Part shown: piece by piece, positions 11,013-21,525 of the stretch | Numbering within the stretch: the first letter of the stretch is position 1 | Layout of the letters: every line of letters begins with the position of its first letter | NCBI RefSeq assembly: GCF_033807715.1 | Contig: NC_084590.1 | Location: 592,501 to 656,500, forward strand | DNA length: 64,000 bases | DNA from: Cololabis saira | Taxonomy: Eukaryota > Chordata > Actinopteri > Beloniformes > Belonidae | Reading direction: 5' to 3' | Notes under the pieces: generated by a model | What the model saw: the letters and a program-made list of their open reading frames with translations, nothing else | What the model was told of the DNA's origin: nothing | The model's database searches: none | Translations under genes and position numbers: made by a program

Positions 11013-11335
11013 ATCGATATAAACGATATTGTCTCGTACCATATCGCGTTTGAAAATATATCGATATATATTAAAATCTCGATATATCGCCCAGCCCTAC
11101 ACTAACTAGATGCTTTACTAAACACTAACTAGAGGTTAACTAACACTAACTAGAGGCTTTACTAAACACAAACTAGAGGTTTACTAAACACAAACTACAG
11201 GTTTATTAAACACAAACTACAGGTTTACTAAACACTAACTAGAAGCTTTACTAAACACAAACTAGAGGTTTACTAAACACTAACTAGAGGTTTACTAACA
11301 CTAACTAGAGGTTTACTAACACTAACTAGAGGGTT
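10235..11335. repeat. 22-23 bp tandem array resembling the L2 3' UTR, split by a hAT element
   Basis: Units close to ACTAACTAGAGGTTTACTAA+AC run from about 10290 to 10443 and from 11100 to 11333. The array is introduced by ACTACTGACTCTAACACACTA and TTTACACTACCTACAG. The same lead-in followed by only two or three units occurs at 20421-20527, immediately 3' of the L2 reverse transcriptase stop codon. I infer that this array grew from an L2-type 3' UTR. The 656-bp element at 10444-11099 entered it later. Confidence 0.7.
10444..11099. mobile_element. Non-autonomous hAT element (656 bp) with 8-bp target duplication
   Basis: The ends are TAGGGCTGGGCGATAT and its inverse ATATCGCCCAGCCCTA. It is flanked by the 8-bp direct repeat CACTAACT (10436-10443 and 11100-11107), as expected for hAT transposition. 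The interior holds many ATCGATAT words and a long A-run/T-run palindrome at about 10942-11009. No transposase is encoded. Confidence 0.9.
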
Positions 11336-11964
11336 ACGCACCCTCCGGGACATCACCCTCCGCGACCTCACCCTTCCGGGACCTCACCCTCCGGGACCTC
11401 ACCCTCCGGGACCTCACCCTCCGAGACCTCACCCTCCGGGACCTCACCCTCCGGGACCTCACCCTCCGGAACCTCACCCTCCGGGACCTCGGGACCTCAC
11501 CCTCCGGGACCTCACCCTCCGGGACCTCACCCTCCGGGACCTCACCCTCCGGGACCTCACCCTCCGGGACCGCACCTTCCGAGACCTCACCCTCCGGGGC
11601 CTCACCCTCCGGGACCTCACCCTCCGAGACCTCACCCTCCGGGAACTCACCCTCCAGGACCTCACCCTCCGGGACCTCACCCTCCGAGACCTCACCCTCC
11701 GGGACCTCACCCTCCGGGACCTCACCCTCCGAGACCTCACCCTCCGAGGGGTCCTGCCTTCGCAGGGGCCGCCCCAGGAGCCATCGCTTGGTGGCCTGCA
11801 GCCTCTGCCTCACGGCCTGCCAGCTGATGCGCCACCAGCACCTCCAGCGCTGCAAGCTGCCGCTCCCCATGGCTCTGCAAAAGGGCTGCCAGGTCCGCCA
11901 TCACCTGTGCCAGCGTCACCAGGGTCCGCTCCCCGCATTCCCCCTCCATCTTGTCGGGCCTCAT
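11335..11964 (-). pseudogene. Possible retroelement gag N-terminus running into EGEVP repeats
   Basis: From ATG at 11964 the minus strand reads MRPDKMEGECGERTLVTLAQ, then an alanine/leucine-rich helical stretch with AALLQSHGERQLAALEVLVA. Upstream, at about 12010-12001, is TGGTGACCCCCGT, similar to the primer-binding site of the Ty3 element at 49754-53578 (TGGTGACCCCTTG). The layout of binding site, short leader and ATG suggests the gag start of a Ty3-like element whose coding frame has been overrun by the 15-bp minisatellite. No reverse transcriptase or matching LTR pair was found nearby. The function is inferred, not recognised by homology. Confidence 0.35.
11338..11752. repeat. 15-bp minisatellite (CTCACCCTCCGGGAC), about 27 units
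   Basis: Near-perfect tandem units of 15 bp, a multiple of three, so one minus-strand frame stays open as EGEVP/EGEVS pentapeptides and another as RRVRS. This frame is continuous with the gag-like sequence to its right (11964 downwards). Confidence 0.9.
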
Positions 11965-12381
11965 GTTGGGAGCCACTGTAGCAAGGCTCGTGCTACGGGG
12001 GTCACCAGACAGGACAGAGGACCACAGGGTTTCGTTCACCCAGACACAAGTGTGACAGCACCCTCAGTAAATCTGTCCTTCCTCCCAGCAGAGACCCATT
12101 GCTGGTGTGCAGCCACTTTTGCAGGGCCCCACCGCGACGGTATGTCCTGTATAATGTATTCTATGAATAACTTTGTACTGTATAAGTTATTAATTTGGGT
12201 TCTTTGTCATAGTGAAAGTATTTTAACATATTTGTGACCAAGAGATCTGGTCAGTGTTGAGAGAGAGGTCCGCCTCCCATTTTGAGATCGGAAGAGAGAC
12301 TGAGTTATCTATTTTGGACATTAACCTGTAGAGTTTCGACAGCAACTTTGGGGTGTTTAGATTAAATAACTATTATCTTAC
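11965..12381. other. No gene seen; possible LTR remnant
   Basis: Sequence upstream of the gag-like start, in the position where a 5' LTR would be expected on the minus strand. No second copy exists in the window, so LTR status cannot be shown. Confidence 0.3.
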
Positions 12382-12597
12382 CTACAGTTGTAGGTCCAAT
12401 TGGTTGAGTTTATATTTTTTGTTTATAATGGACTTAAGTTGTTGGTATTCTAAAAATGTGTTATTGCTAATTCCATATTGAACAGTGAGTGTATTAAAAG
12501 GTACCAAATGTCCACTTATGATTATATGTTGTAGATACCGTATTCCTTGGTCTCTCCATTGAGTGAAGTTTACCATCTTTTTTATCATTTTTCAGGA
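12382..12597 (-). pseudogene. L1/Tx1-like LINE ORF2 fragment
   Basis: About 68 residues, including FTQWRDQGIRYLQHI, FNTLTVQYGISNNTF and YQQLKSII. This is the pattern 'W..(G)I..L..I...G....F..L...(F)(G/N)....FF.Y.QL..(F)I' found just C-terminal to the reverse transcriptase in teleost L1-type ORF2 proteins. There is no start, RT core or stop context of its own. Fragment only. Confidence 0.55.
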
Positions 12598-13149
12598 TGT
12601 CTGGGTTGTCGGACACACATACTGATGCACACACACACATAGATGATCTGAAGTTTGTGTTTACTGGTAGTTGTTGTTTATGTGTAGTTTACCCATTGGA
12701 ATTTATCCTAAGTGTTGTTTTATTATCTTGTGTAAATAAATTCTGATTAATTTGAATGAGAGAAGTTGTGTGTGTTTGTTTTATACATATTTGTCACAGC
12801 TGCTGGTTGCAAAGGTCTGTGCTTGGAATCCTTCCTTCCTGTTACTCTATAGCGCCACCCCTGGCAACAGGCTGGCACGCATAGAAAAACAGCTACTTTG
12901 AGACTGATTTTGCTGTTCAGTTATTATTTTCCTGATAAGTCAGGTGGTGCCCCGTTTTGATTGATTCATCTTGATAATTCATTTTGATAAGTAATCTTTA
13001 TTAATTATTAATAATTATTGAAATACAATTATTAATAACTCTTTAATAACTGAACCAGCACTCCCCTTTGTGGCACAACAGGAGGATGTAATGTATGATG
13101 TAAATATCAGTTAGAAGGACCTGGAACAATCTGATCAACATTTTGGACA
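12598..13149. other. No gene seen
   Basis: Contains AGCGCCACCCCTGGCAACAGG, a phrase common in teleost DNA transposon remnants, and AT-rich sequence around 12970-13060. Nothing else was recognised. Confidence 0.3.
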
Positions 13150-13358
13150 ATGACTTATCCACTCCACAGCACGATAACTAAGCAGAAGAGCTTGATCAGC
13201 CCGGGACTTCGCTCACGGTCGTGCACAACGACAGACTCAGGAAGTCATTTGTCCCCAGAGTCATTGAACTGGTCAATGCTTCCCTCAAGGGAAGAGGAGA
13301 GATAGACTTAGTCTGTCTGCCTCTCCACCTTCACCATCACCATGACACTCACTCTCAC
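13150..13358 (+). pseudogene. 3' end fragment of a LINE ORF (Rex1/CR1-like)
   Basis: The plus strand reads HNDRLRKSFVPRVIEL in the segment 13221-13280, like the C-terminal 'RLRNSFVPRAI' of the LINE at 29.0-29.7 kb. The sequence is interrupted at 13358, and its 3' tail seems to resume at 14717, ending in GAGGCCTTGAATTTCCCTTT (about 14919), a LINE-tail-like phrase. Confidence 0.5.
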
Positions 13359-14716
13359 GGAGCCCTGATACTCTGGGCCGTCCCTGACCCAATTGGGGCC
13401 CTAAGCAAAGTATAATTTGGAGCCCCCCCACCCCCACACCTGTCCTCATCCCCAATGCATCATAGGTATACAATGACCATATATCAACATGCTATTTAGC
13501 TAACTTAAATAAGCATGAAATAAACTTCAACCTAAAATAAATACGTATTGAATTAAAATCTTCAACCTAAAATAAATGAATATTAAATAGAAAACTTAAA
13601 ACTGCAATGAATAAACAAATCTGAGTCTGTCACTCTGAGGATTGCCCACAATCCTTTGCTATAGTAATCGTGCAGGTACCCCATTATGACAACAGATGGC
13701 GTGGTTATCCCATTTAGCTGGATTTAACCTGCACCTTTTTAACTATGTTACATATATACAGTAGTTTGACTGTATCAGTCAAATAAAATAAAATAAAAAT
13801 TCAACCTGAAATAAATAAATATTAATTAAACTCCAACCTGAAATAAATAAATATTGAATTAAAATATTCAACCTGAAATAAATAAATAAATAAATATTAA
13901 ATAAAAAACGTAAAACTTCAATAAATAAACAAATCCAAGTCACAAATAGCCATCAATTACTCATCAAAAGAAAGTTACTTCCACCACCTTAATCCCCCAC
14001 AAAAAACTGAAAGCAGGTTTAGCGGGTCTGAAATCAGAACTAAACATGCACGTGTGCCTTTTACAGACACACACGTCTCTACTTTCTGGATTTAAAGTCA
14101 TTAATGAGGTCTAAAACTTCTCAACAACATGAATTGATATAAAACTATAGCCAATACTTTCAAATTTGTCACCTATATACGAGCAACTGGTCATTTTACT
14201 GCTATTTTTCAACAAAGGTGAATGCTGAAGGTGTTAACAAGACATTCAATAAATGTTTATCAGGGCTGCTGGAAAAACAAAGTTCTCCAGTCTAGACAGA
14301 GATTCCTATTCAATGAGCGGCAGCTCAGGTGGTTGTGCCACAAAGTTTCATTTCAACAACATACCACCTTTAAGTGAAGCACGGGTTTCCAAGTGTTTTG
14401 TATTTTCTTCTTGTTCGCTCCTGATTCTTTCGTGATGTGTTTTGGACGACATGTTGAAATCTCACTTTCTGCAGCGCTGCAAGAGCCTGCACGTGCTCCT
14501 CCTCTGATTGGTCACATGTCGGTGCTGTCGGTCCAATCATTGCACGGTCAGATTAGAGGTCTCTTCTCTCTCCTCCGCCTCACGGTATATGCGCATCCAT
14601 TGCGCTTATCCGCTACCGTGCAAATGTGTCTTCTCGTGATAAATGTGACCCCCCTTGGAAGATGAGGTGTGTTCTGCGTTTAGGGAGGGGCGATATTCAC
14701 CCGCCCAGGGCACCTT
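13359..14716. mobile_element. 1.36-kb insert between 20-bp direct repeats, hAT-like left end
   Basis: The perfect 20-bp direct repeat ACCATGACACTCACTCTCAC stands at 13339-13358 and 14717-14736, so the intervening 1358 bp look like an insertion. About 17 bp in, the left part reads CTGGGCCGTCCCTGACCC then GGGGCCCTAAGCAAAG, matching the style of the hAT end at 21317 (CAGGGCCGTTCCTGACCC, GCGCCCTAGGCAAAA). A 20-bp duplication is too long for hAT and fits LINE-type integration better. The interior is AT-rich (AATAAATAAATATT repeats), without coding sequence. Confidence 0.45.
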
Positions 14717-14918
14717 ACCATGACACTCACTCTCACACAGCACCTGATTATGCACACAGAATCACAGGCTCAGTCCCTGTCACTGCATCACTCATGTTTT
14801 TTAATCATCCTTAAGCACACTTATTTGATATTTGACTTAGTTTTATTCAGTATATTTAGTATTTTTAGCTTCTTTTTCTGCTGTAAGTGCATGTTGTATG
14901 TGATGTCTGTATGCTACT

Positions 14919-15370
14919 GAGGCCTTGAATTTCCCTTTTGCAATTATTAAAGTATCCATCAGTCAAAATAATACCTGTTCACTCTGTTCAACTTCCATAG
15001 ACAATTACATCCATGCCCTCTGGCACTGCCCACCCATCCATAACTTCTGGTCGGAGGTCATGAACAGGCTATCAGAGATGCTCGGCCTCAGCATCCCCAT
15101 AAGCCCCATTATAGCATTACTTGGTGACCTATCTTCATTACATATACCCAAACAACACACATCATTTCTGTTAATATCTTTAACTATCGCCAAGAAAACC
15201 ATACTATTGAACTGGAAAGACAGAACAAAGATATCCATAACCCACTGGCTTAATCTTCTAACAGATCACTCAAACCTAGAAAAACTCACTGCAATTTTGA
15301 AAAATAATATCTCATCCTATGAAAACACTTGGTCCCCCTTTCTACAATACATCCAGAGCTGATTCCTCTC
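14919..15370 (+). pseudogene. L1-type LINE ORF2 C-terminal fragment
   Basis: About 140 residues ending at a stop at 15362. The features are the cysteine pair CSLCSTSIDNYIHALWHCPP (C..C...H..W.CP, the L1 ORF2 C-terminal zinc-knuckle-like motif), then FWSEVMNRLSEMLG, and AKKTILLNWKDR, matching the 'AK+.I...W(K)' segment near the end of teleost L1 ORF2. The 5' part of ORF2 is missing. An AT-rich tail follows. Non-functional relic of an L1 insertion. Confidence 0.75.
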
Positions 15371-15792
15371 ACAAATACCTTTCTTTTCTGTCCATTTGTT
15401 GTCACTTACAACTCTTACTTTTTTGTTATTTTTATCAATTATGATCATATTATTATAAGATCATATATTATATATAGTATTATTACATATTATATCTATT
15501 ATATATTACTATTGTTAAATTGTTATATCACCATATATTAATATATATTATTATATATTATTATTATTATTATTATTACTACATTATCATATTGTTATGA
15601 TTATTACATTATTGTCATTATTACAACCATGATTATGACTGTGATGATAACAATAATTGTTGCTGTCATTTTTGAAAAGTGAAATTATTAGTATATACAT
15701 GTTGGTTCTGATTAAGATCATGATTGTGAATATTATTATTATTATTACTACTGTTGTGGTTCGCATTGCTATTATTATCAATAATTCCATTA
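15371..15792. repeat. AT-rich low-complexity tract with (ATT)n
   Basis: Tracts of TATATATTATT and ATTATTATT (15549-15580, 15728-15746). No coding sequence. Confidence 0.6.
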
Positions 15793-15944
15793 TCATAATC
15801 AGCAATATTAAAATAATAAAAGGCTTGCAATAGTTCAGTTGATTTGTAATTAATCCAGAATGTATGACATTTTTGTTTTTTTAAATTGCATTACAGAAAA
15901 TAAAGAACTTCATCACAATATTCTAATTTTCTGAGACAGTCCTG
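15793..15944. mobile_element. Partial mariner-type MITE (right half)
   Basis: Matches the right half of the complete palindromic element at 48655-49021 (AATAAAAGGCTTGCAATA to CTGAGACAGTCCTG) and ends immediately before TA at 15945. The left half is absent. Confidence 0.75.
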
Positions 15945-16066
15945 TACTGCTAGGTTAAACAAGCTTACGACAAATAGTGAATTAAGTGAAAAACATTCTG
16001 TCATTTTTTTATTCTTTCCAAATGGGGTTCTGCCGTCCACACCAATGGACAATTAGGTCTGCAGAG

Positions 16067-16560
16067 AGGACTGGGACTAACCTCCATCTATCCGGGACCT
16101 GGACCGGTCCTGGTCCTGGTCCTGGTCCAGGTCCAGGTCCAGGACTAGGTCCAGGACCAGGACCAGGACCAGGACCAGGTCTGAGAGAGGACTGGGACTA
16201 ACCTCCATCTATCCGGGACCTGGACCGGTCCTGGTCCTGGTCCTGGTCCAGGTCCAGGTCCAGGACTAGGTCCAGGACCAGGACCAGGACCAGGACCAGG
16301 TCTGAGAGAGGACTGGGACTAACCTCCATCTATCCAGGACCTGGACCGGTCCAGGACCAGGTCCAGGTCCAGGTCCAGGACTAGGTCCAGGACCAGGACC
16401 AGGACCAGGTCTGCAGAGAGGACTGGGACTAACCTCCATCTATCCAGGACCTGGACCGGTCCAGGACCAGGTCCAGGACCTGGTCCAGGACCAGGTCTAC
16501 AGAGCTCTGTAGTCCTGGTCCATGACCAGGACCAGGACCAGGACCAGACCCAGGACAGTC
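16067..16560. repeat. GGTCCAGGACC minisatellite with ~120-bp higher-order unit
   Basis: Hexamer-like words (GGTCCA, GGACCA, GGTCCT) are arranged in a larger unit that starts GGACTGGGACTAACCTCCAT and CTATCCGGGACCTGGACC. About four successive copies begin near 16067, 16188, 16310 and 16424. The first two are nearly identical and the later ones are shortened. Strand-symmetric GGACC/GGTCC content makes each unit self-complementary. Confidence 0.85.
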
Positions 16561-17079
16561 TGTTCCAACTCCTCCCCTCTGGACGGCTCTACAGAGCTCT
16601 GTAGCTAAAAGCTCCAGACTCAGAGACAGTTTCTCCCCCGAGCTGTTGCTCTGATGAATCTCATCACTCAGTGTCAGAGTAATCAACCACTGTTCAATAA
16701 TAATAATAATGATAATGATAATGAACTCTATCATGGACAACCCCTCTCACCCCCTACATGACACTGTGGGAGCCCTCAGCAGCTCCTTCAGCCAAAGACT
16801 GCTCCACCCGCACTGCAAGAAGGAACGCTACCGCAGGTCCTTCATTCCCACAGCCATCAGACTGTATAACAAGAAACTGTAGCCACCCGTGTGCAATAAA
16901 CCTGTCTCTTTAAAAGTGCAATAACCAGTAAATACCTCACGTATTTTTGTAAATATTTGTAAATATTTTGTAAATATTATTATATTATAGTTTATTGGTG
17001 TTTACTACTTTTTTTCTCTCTTGTACATAGTCTTTTTCTACTTTTTATTTCTACTTTTTATATTGCTCTTTTTTATTAT
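16561..17079 (+). pseudogene. 3' end of a Rex1/CR1-like LINE
   Basis: The plus strand at 16731-16880 encodes MDNPSHPLHDTVGALSSSFS followed by RLLHPHCKKERYRRSFIPTA and a stop at about 16880. This is the standard C-terminus of a common teleost LINE ORF2 ('HPLHDTV..L.SSF..RLLHP.C..ERYRRSF.P.AI.LYN'). The 3' tail, rich in TTTGTAAATATT and CTTTTT, follows. It stops at the TTAA where the next MITE begins. Confidence 0.7.
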
Positions 17080-17313
17080 TTAAAGGAGCTTGAGGCTCCT
17101 TTTAAGAAATGAGACTCTCTAGCGCACCCTTCACCACGACGGCCGTTGGGGGTACTGCAGCCAACAGTGAAGCCGGCACGGGAGAACGGGGAGAACGTGC
17201 ATGCAGCGTCATGTGACGTCACATCCGCAGCCCAGCGCGGGAAATTCGGGACCGAATTGCAGCACATTTTGCAGCACACAGCCTGTTCAAGGCAAAGGAG
17301 AGATACACTAGAG

Positions 17314-17467
17314 CAGGGGTTCTTAACCTTTCTGACCTTGGGGCCCAATTTTTTCAGTACAGAGTGGCCCGGGGCCCGTTAAATATTAACACTGTATAGC
17401 AGGGGTATTCAACTTTAAGAGGTCCATTTAGAGAAAATCTACTCAAGCGAAGGTCCAGAACATCATA

Positions 17468-17550
<83 letters not shown>

Positions 17551-18868
17551 CACATATATATATATATATTCAAGTAGCCTCATAGTTGTATCAACATCTG
17601 CATCTGACTGTACAGTACATATTTGCCCATATTTGCCCATTAACATGTGTAACTTCAATTACACATATTTTTTTCTCTTAAAAATAAAATAGATTTTCTT
17701 TTATTTTTCAAATGCTGTCTTATTTTATTTCCTTACCAGCAGTTTGAATTTCCCCTTTTCTTTGTTAATTGTCTCAACACATTTTATAATAAATGAATAT
17801 AAACACATCACAACAATTGAACAGTTTTGCAGTTTCTCTTTCTTCCCCTCTAATAATCTTATGCCCTCACTTTCTGTCGTTCAGTGAGAGAATTGAGCTC
17901 TAATTTCTCCTGCCAGGACTTTAAATCTGGGCTGGATGGTGTCAGGTTCTCATACACATGTGGAGGTGCTCATTGGTGAGCCTGGAACGATATTTAGTTT
18001 TAATTATGTTCATTGTGGAGAAAGCTGCTTCACAGCTGTATCTGGACCCAAACATGGGCAGGATGTTTTAAGATGGTCAGCTTATTTTCTGTGACTTCAG
18101 TTCAGACTTGAGTGGATATGTTTGATGAAAAACTTTGTGTTTTGTTTCAGTAGCGTTTCACTTTCGCACTTTGAACGCCACGGTCTCTGAACGTATGAGA
18201 CATTGTTTTTGTCCCAGTGGGAAGACTGAACCACGATGAATCTGTCCATTCTGGGTTGAACTTCCCTTTCCACCTGTTAAGCTTCTCATCTCTGTAAGAG
18301 TCAAGCTAATTACTTACTAAGTAACTTACTAAGTTTTATTTACATTAATAAGTTGTCAGGACTGCGCGTGTCGGATTTCATCCGAGCCTGATCAGCTGAG
18401 ACGGGCAGTCCGCAGCTCTCTGGCCGCTGCAGCAGAGTCACTTTCCGATGCTTTTGCGAGCCCGAACAACAGTCCAGCCCACACATCTACATCTACAATC
18501 CTTCAGCAGTAACGACGGAGCCGCCCGAGCGGCACCGACCTCCCCGGCCGCAGGGACGCGTCGGGATAAATGATCACGCCGCGCTCGCTCGCTCGCTCTG
18601 GGAGCAGACCCAAGTAATCGATCCCTGATCCTGGCGGATCTAAAGTACTCTGTGCAAAATTAAGGATTTTCTCTATAAATACACACCATTTCTCTTACTA
18701 TTACACATACAGCTAGCTGAGTGTCTTCTTCTCCTCATTTGGTCGGGAGTTGCTATGCAGTCCCACGGCCCTCGCGGCCCACACGTACAAAACTGATTTT
18801 TTTCGCGGCCCAGTAGATGGCGCTCGCGGCCCAAGTGTGGGCCGCGGCCCTATGGTTAAGAATCACTG
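17314..18868. mobile_element. hAT-Charlie-like element, 1555 bp, inside MITE copy B
   Basis: The ends are CAGGGGTTCTTAACC and GGTTAAGAATCACTG, imperfect inverted repeats of the Charlie type. It is flanked by the 8-bp direct repeat CACTAGAG (17306-17313 and 18869-18876). The interior holds a further CAGGGGTATTCAACT at 17401, a long (AT)n tract and GGCGCTCGCGGCCCAAGTGT-type 'reference-like' ends. No intact transposase frame exists, so it is non-autonomous. Confidence 0.88.
17467..17570. repeat. (AT)n microsatellite
   Basis: About 100 bp of AT dinucleotides with one ACATACACAT interruption near 17546-17556, inside the hAT element. Confidence 0.95.
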
Positions 18869-18989
18869 CACTAGAGGGCTCATTCTTTTGGGTTTGGAAC
18901 GCTTCATCTGACATTATTACTAGAAAACTTAAAATGTATACGGATTTTTTTCATAAATCCTGCCACAATCCGGCTTCAAGCTCCTTTAA

Positions 18990-19329
18990 AGGAGCTTGAG
19001 GCTCCTTTTAAGAAATGAGACTCTCTAGCGCCACCCTTCACCACAACGGCCGTTGGGGGTACTGCAGCCAACAGTGAAGCCGGCACGGGAGAACGGGGAG
19101 AACGCACATGCAGCGTCATGTGACGTCACATCCGCAGCCCAGCGTGGGAAATTCGGGACCGAATTGCAGCACATTTTGCAGCACACAGCCTGTTCAAGGC
19201 AAAGGAGAGATACACTAGAGGGCTCATTCTTTTGGGTTTGGAACGCTTCATCTGACATTATTACTAGAAAACTTAAAAAGTATACAGATTTTTTTCATAA
19301 ATCCTGCCACAATCCGGCCTCAAGCTCCT
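18990..19329 (+). mobile_element. TTAA-flanked MITE family, copy C (340 bp)
   Basis: Complete short copy with ends AGGAGCTTGAGGC and GCCTCAAGCTCCT. The TTAA on its left (18986-18989) is also the right TTAA of copy B, and a second TTAA follows at 19330-19333. The interior contains a palindromic TGACGTCA (19122-19129), the CRE consensus. Confidence 0.88.
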
Positions 19330-19333
19330 TTAA

Positions 19334-19450
19334 CCATTTATGGTTATTTCTATTTTAAATCTTTTGTATAAAGCGTGTGTGTGTTTTGGCTGCTGCACGA
19401 CTGAATTTCTCCTCTGGGAGATCAATAAAGTCTACTATTCTATTCTATTC
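19334..19450 (+). mobile_element. LINE 3' tail
   Basis: The sequence CTCTGGGAGATCAATAAAGT followed by repeated CTATT pentamers is a typical teleost LINE 3' terminus (AATAAAG plus a short tandem tail). The coding part is absent. Confidence 0.55.
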
Positions 19451-19776
19451 TATTCTATTAATAATAATAATAACACAATCATATGGTGTAACAATGCACC
19501 TTCAATAACCATGTATACCTCATACTGCTGCACCTTTCACTTTAAAAAAGAATTGTATATATGTTAATAAGAGCTGTCATTTGTCCATTTACTGTACAGT
19601 GAGAGAAAATAACCCAGTCAAATTCCATGTCTTGTTTGACCTGACTTAAATAAACCTGATTGTGACTGACCTGTCCTGCATGTAAACACCACACTTTGCT
19701 GAAGTCAGGTGTAAACTTTGTTTTCAATCTCATGAAATATTTTTACCAAAATGTTTTTTTTTTTAATTAATGCTCG
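19451..19776. other. No gene seen
   Basis: AATn tract at the start, then unassigned sequence up to the target duplication of the next hAT element. Confidence 0.3.
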
Positions 19777-20504
19777 CCTTAGAGCAGGGGTATTCAACTA
19801 GATTCGGCCGGGGGCCACATCTGCAAAAGGACTGTATGGAGAGGGCCGCACAATTTGAAAATGTGGGGGTTTTCAAAATGTATTTTGCACTGCATATTCA
19901 ATTTCAATTCAATTCAATTTTATTTATATAGCGTCTAATACAACAGATGTTGTCTCTAGACGCTTTCCAGAGATCCAGAACATAAACATAAACATAAACA
20001 TAAACCCCCGAGCAATTATTACATAAACAATGGCAGGTAAAAACTCCCATAGTGGGAGAAAAGCCTTAAGCCAAACAGTGGCAAGGAAAAACTCCCCTTT
20101 AGGAGGGAAGAAACCTTGAGCAGGGGGTGGGGGGGTGGTGCAGGCAGGCGGAAGCAGCAAAAGCAGACATCCACGTAGGCAGGTGGAAGCAGCAACGGGG
20201 TGACCGGAGATGGGGGGGGTAGCCTACAGGAACGATGGACAAAAATGATAACTATGAGATATTTATAATAAATAAAAATGGTAATGGAGAAGAGAGGCAG
20301 GGAAAAGGAGAGGAGAAGAAGGGTGAGAGGCACCGCCCAGCGGATCATGTCGGTGCCCCCCTGCAGCATATCTACCGCAAAGCTATTTTTGAGACTAACT
20401 ATTATAGTTTTGTTCTATAGCTGCAACTATGACTACTGACTCTTACACACTAGAGTTTACACTACCTACAGATTTACCAACACCAGCTAGAGGTTTACTA
20501 AACA

Positions 20505-21316
20505 CTAACTATAGGCTTTACTAAACAGAAAGGTTTTAAGTTTAGTTTTAAAGGTGGAGGTGGTGTCAGCCTCCTTAACCCAGATTGGAAGTTGGTTCCA
20601 AAGTAATGGTGCCTGATAGCAGAACGCCCGCCCTCCAAATCTACATTTAGATACTCTAGGAACTACGAGTAAACCTGCACCCTGGGAGCGGAGAGCTCTG
20701 CCAGGAACATAAGGCACTATCAAATCTTGTAAATACTGCGGAGCTAAGCCGTTTTGGGCTTTATATGCAAGTAATAAAATTTTAAATTGAATTCTGAATT
20801 TTACAGGTAGCCAATGGAGCGACGCTAACACTGGAGAGACGTGGTCTCTCCTGCTGATTCCTGTCAGCACTCGTGCTGCTGCATTCTGGATCAGCTGGAG
20901 CCTATTCAGCAAATTACTTGGACATCCTGCTAACAACACATTACAGTAATCCAGTCTAGAAGATACAAACGCATGAACTAGTTTTTCTGCATCACTCTGC
21001 GAGAGGATTTTCCTAATTTTTGCAATATTACGGAGATGGAAAAACGCTATTTTACAAACCTGGTTAACATATGGTTTAAACGACAAATCCTGATCGAAAA
21101 CAACACCAAGGTTTCTCACAGTTGCACTGGAAGCCATCGCAACACCATCTAGTCCCTTCCTAAGATGCTCTGGACCAAGAATGATAACCTCTGTTTTATC
21201 TGAATTTAGAAGCAAGACATTTCTGGACATCCAGTCCTTGATGCCCCTAAGACATGCCTGAAGTTTAACCAACGGTTCTGTCTCATCCGGCTTCATAGAC
21301 AAATAGAGCTGCGTAT
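20505..21316 (-). pseudogene. L2 reverse transcriptase, downstream piece (to the stop codon)
   Basis: Continues directly after the hAT insertion with LYLSMKPDETEP, then LNSDKTEVIILGPE, RNLGVVFDQDLSFKPYVN, RLDYCNVLLAGCP, LQLIQNAAARVLTG and the C-terminal LLWNQLPIWVKEADT to KTFLFSKAYS-stop. This is the standard L2 ORF2 C-terminus. About 265 codons are open without an internal stop. With the upstream piece the frame is continuous apart from the hAT element, so the L2 copy was fairly young when it was hit. Confidence 0.9.
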
Positions 21317-21398
21317 CAGGGCCGTTCCTGACCCATTTGGCGCCCTAGGCAAAATATTTGCTAGCGCCCCCCCCACCCCGTTCCCGTCCTGTCCCGTC

Positions 21399-21525
<127 letters not shown>

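Larger units (their letters stand above)
17084..18985 (+). mobile_element. TTAA-flanked MITE family, copy B (split by a hAT element)
   Basis: The ends are AGGAGCTTGAGGC and GCTTCAAGCTCCT, with TTAA at 17080-17083 and 18986-18989. Its own sequence (17084-17313 and 18869-18985) is interrupted by the 1555-bp hAT element. Without that insert it is about 340 bp and aligns closely with copy C. Confidence 0.85.

Noticed and set aside
11474..11740. Arginine-rich RRVRS repeat protein
   Set aside because: It is an alternative frame of the same 15-bp minisatellite, with no start context or domain.
17401..17460. Second complete Charlie-type element starting CAGGGGTATTCAACT inside the hAT element at 17314-18868
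   Set aside because: Only a left-end-like sequence is present. No matching right end or 8-bp duplication was found.
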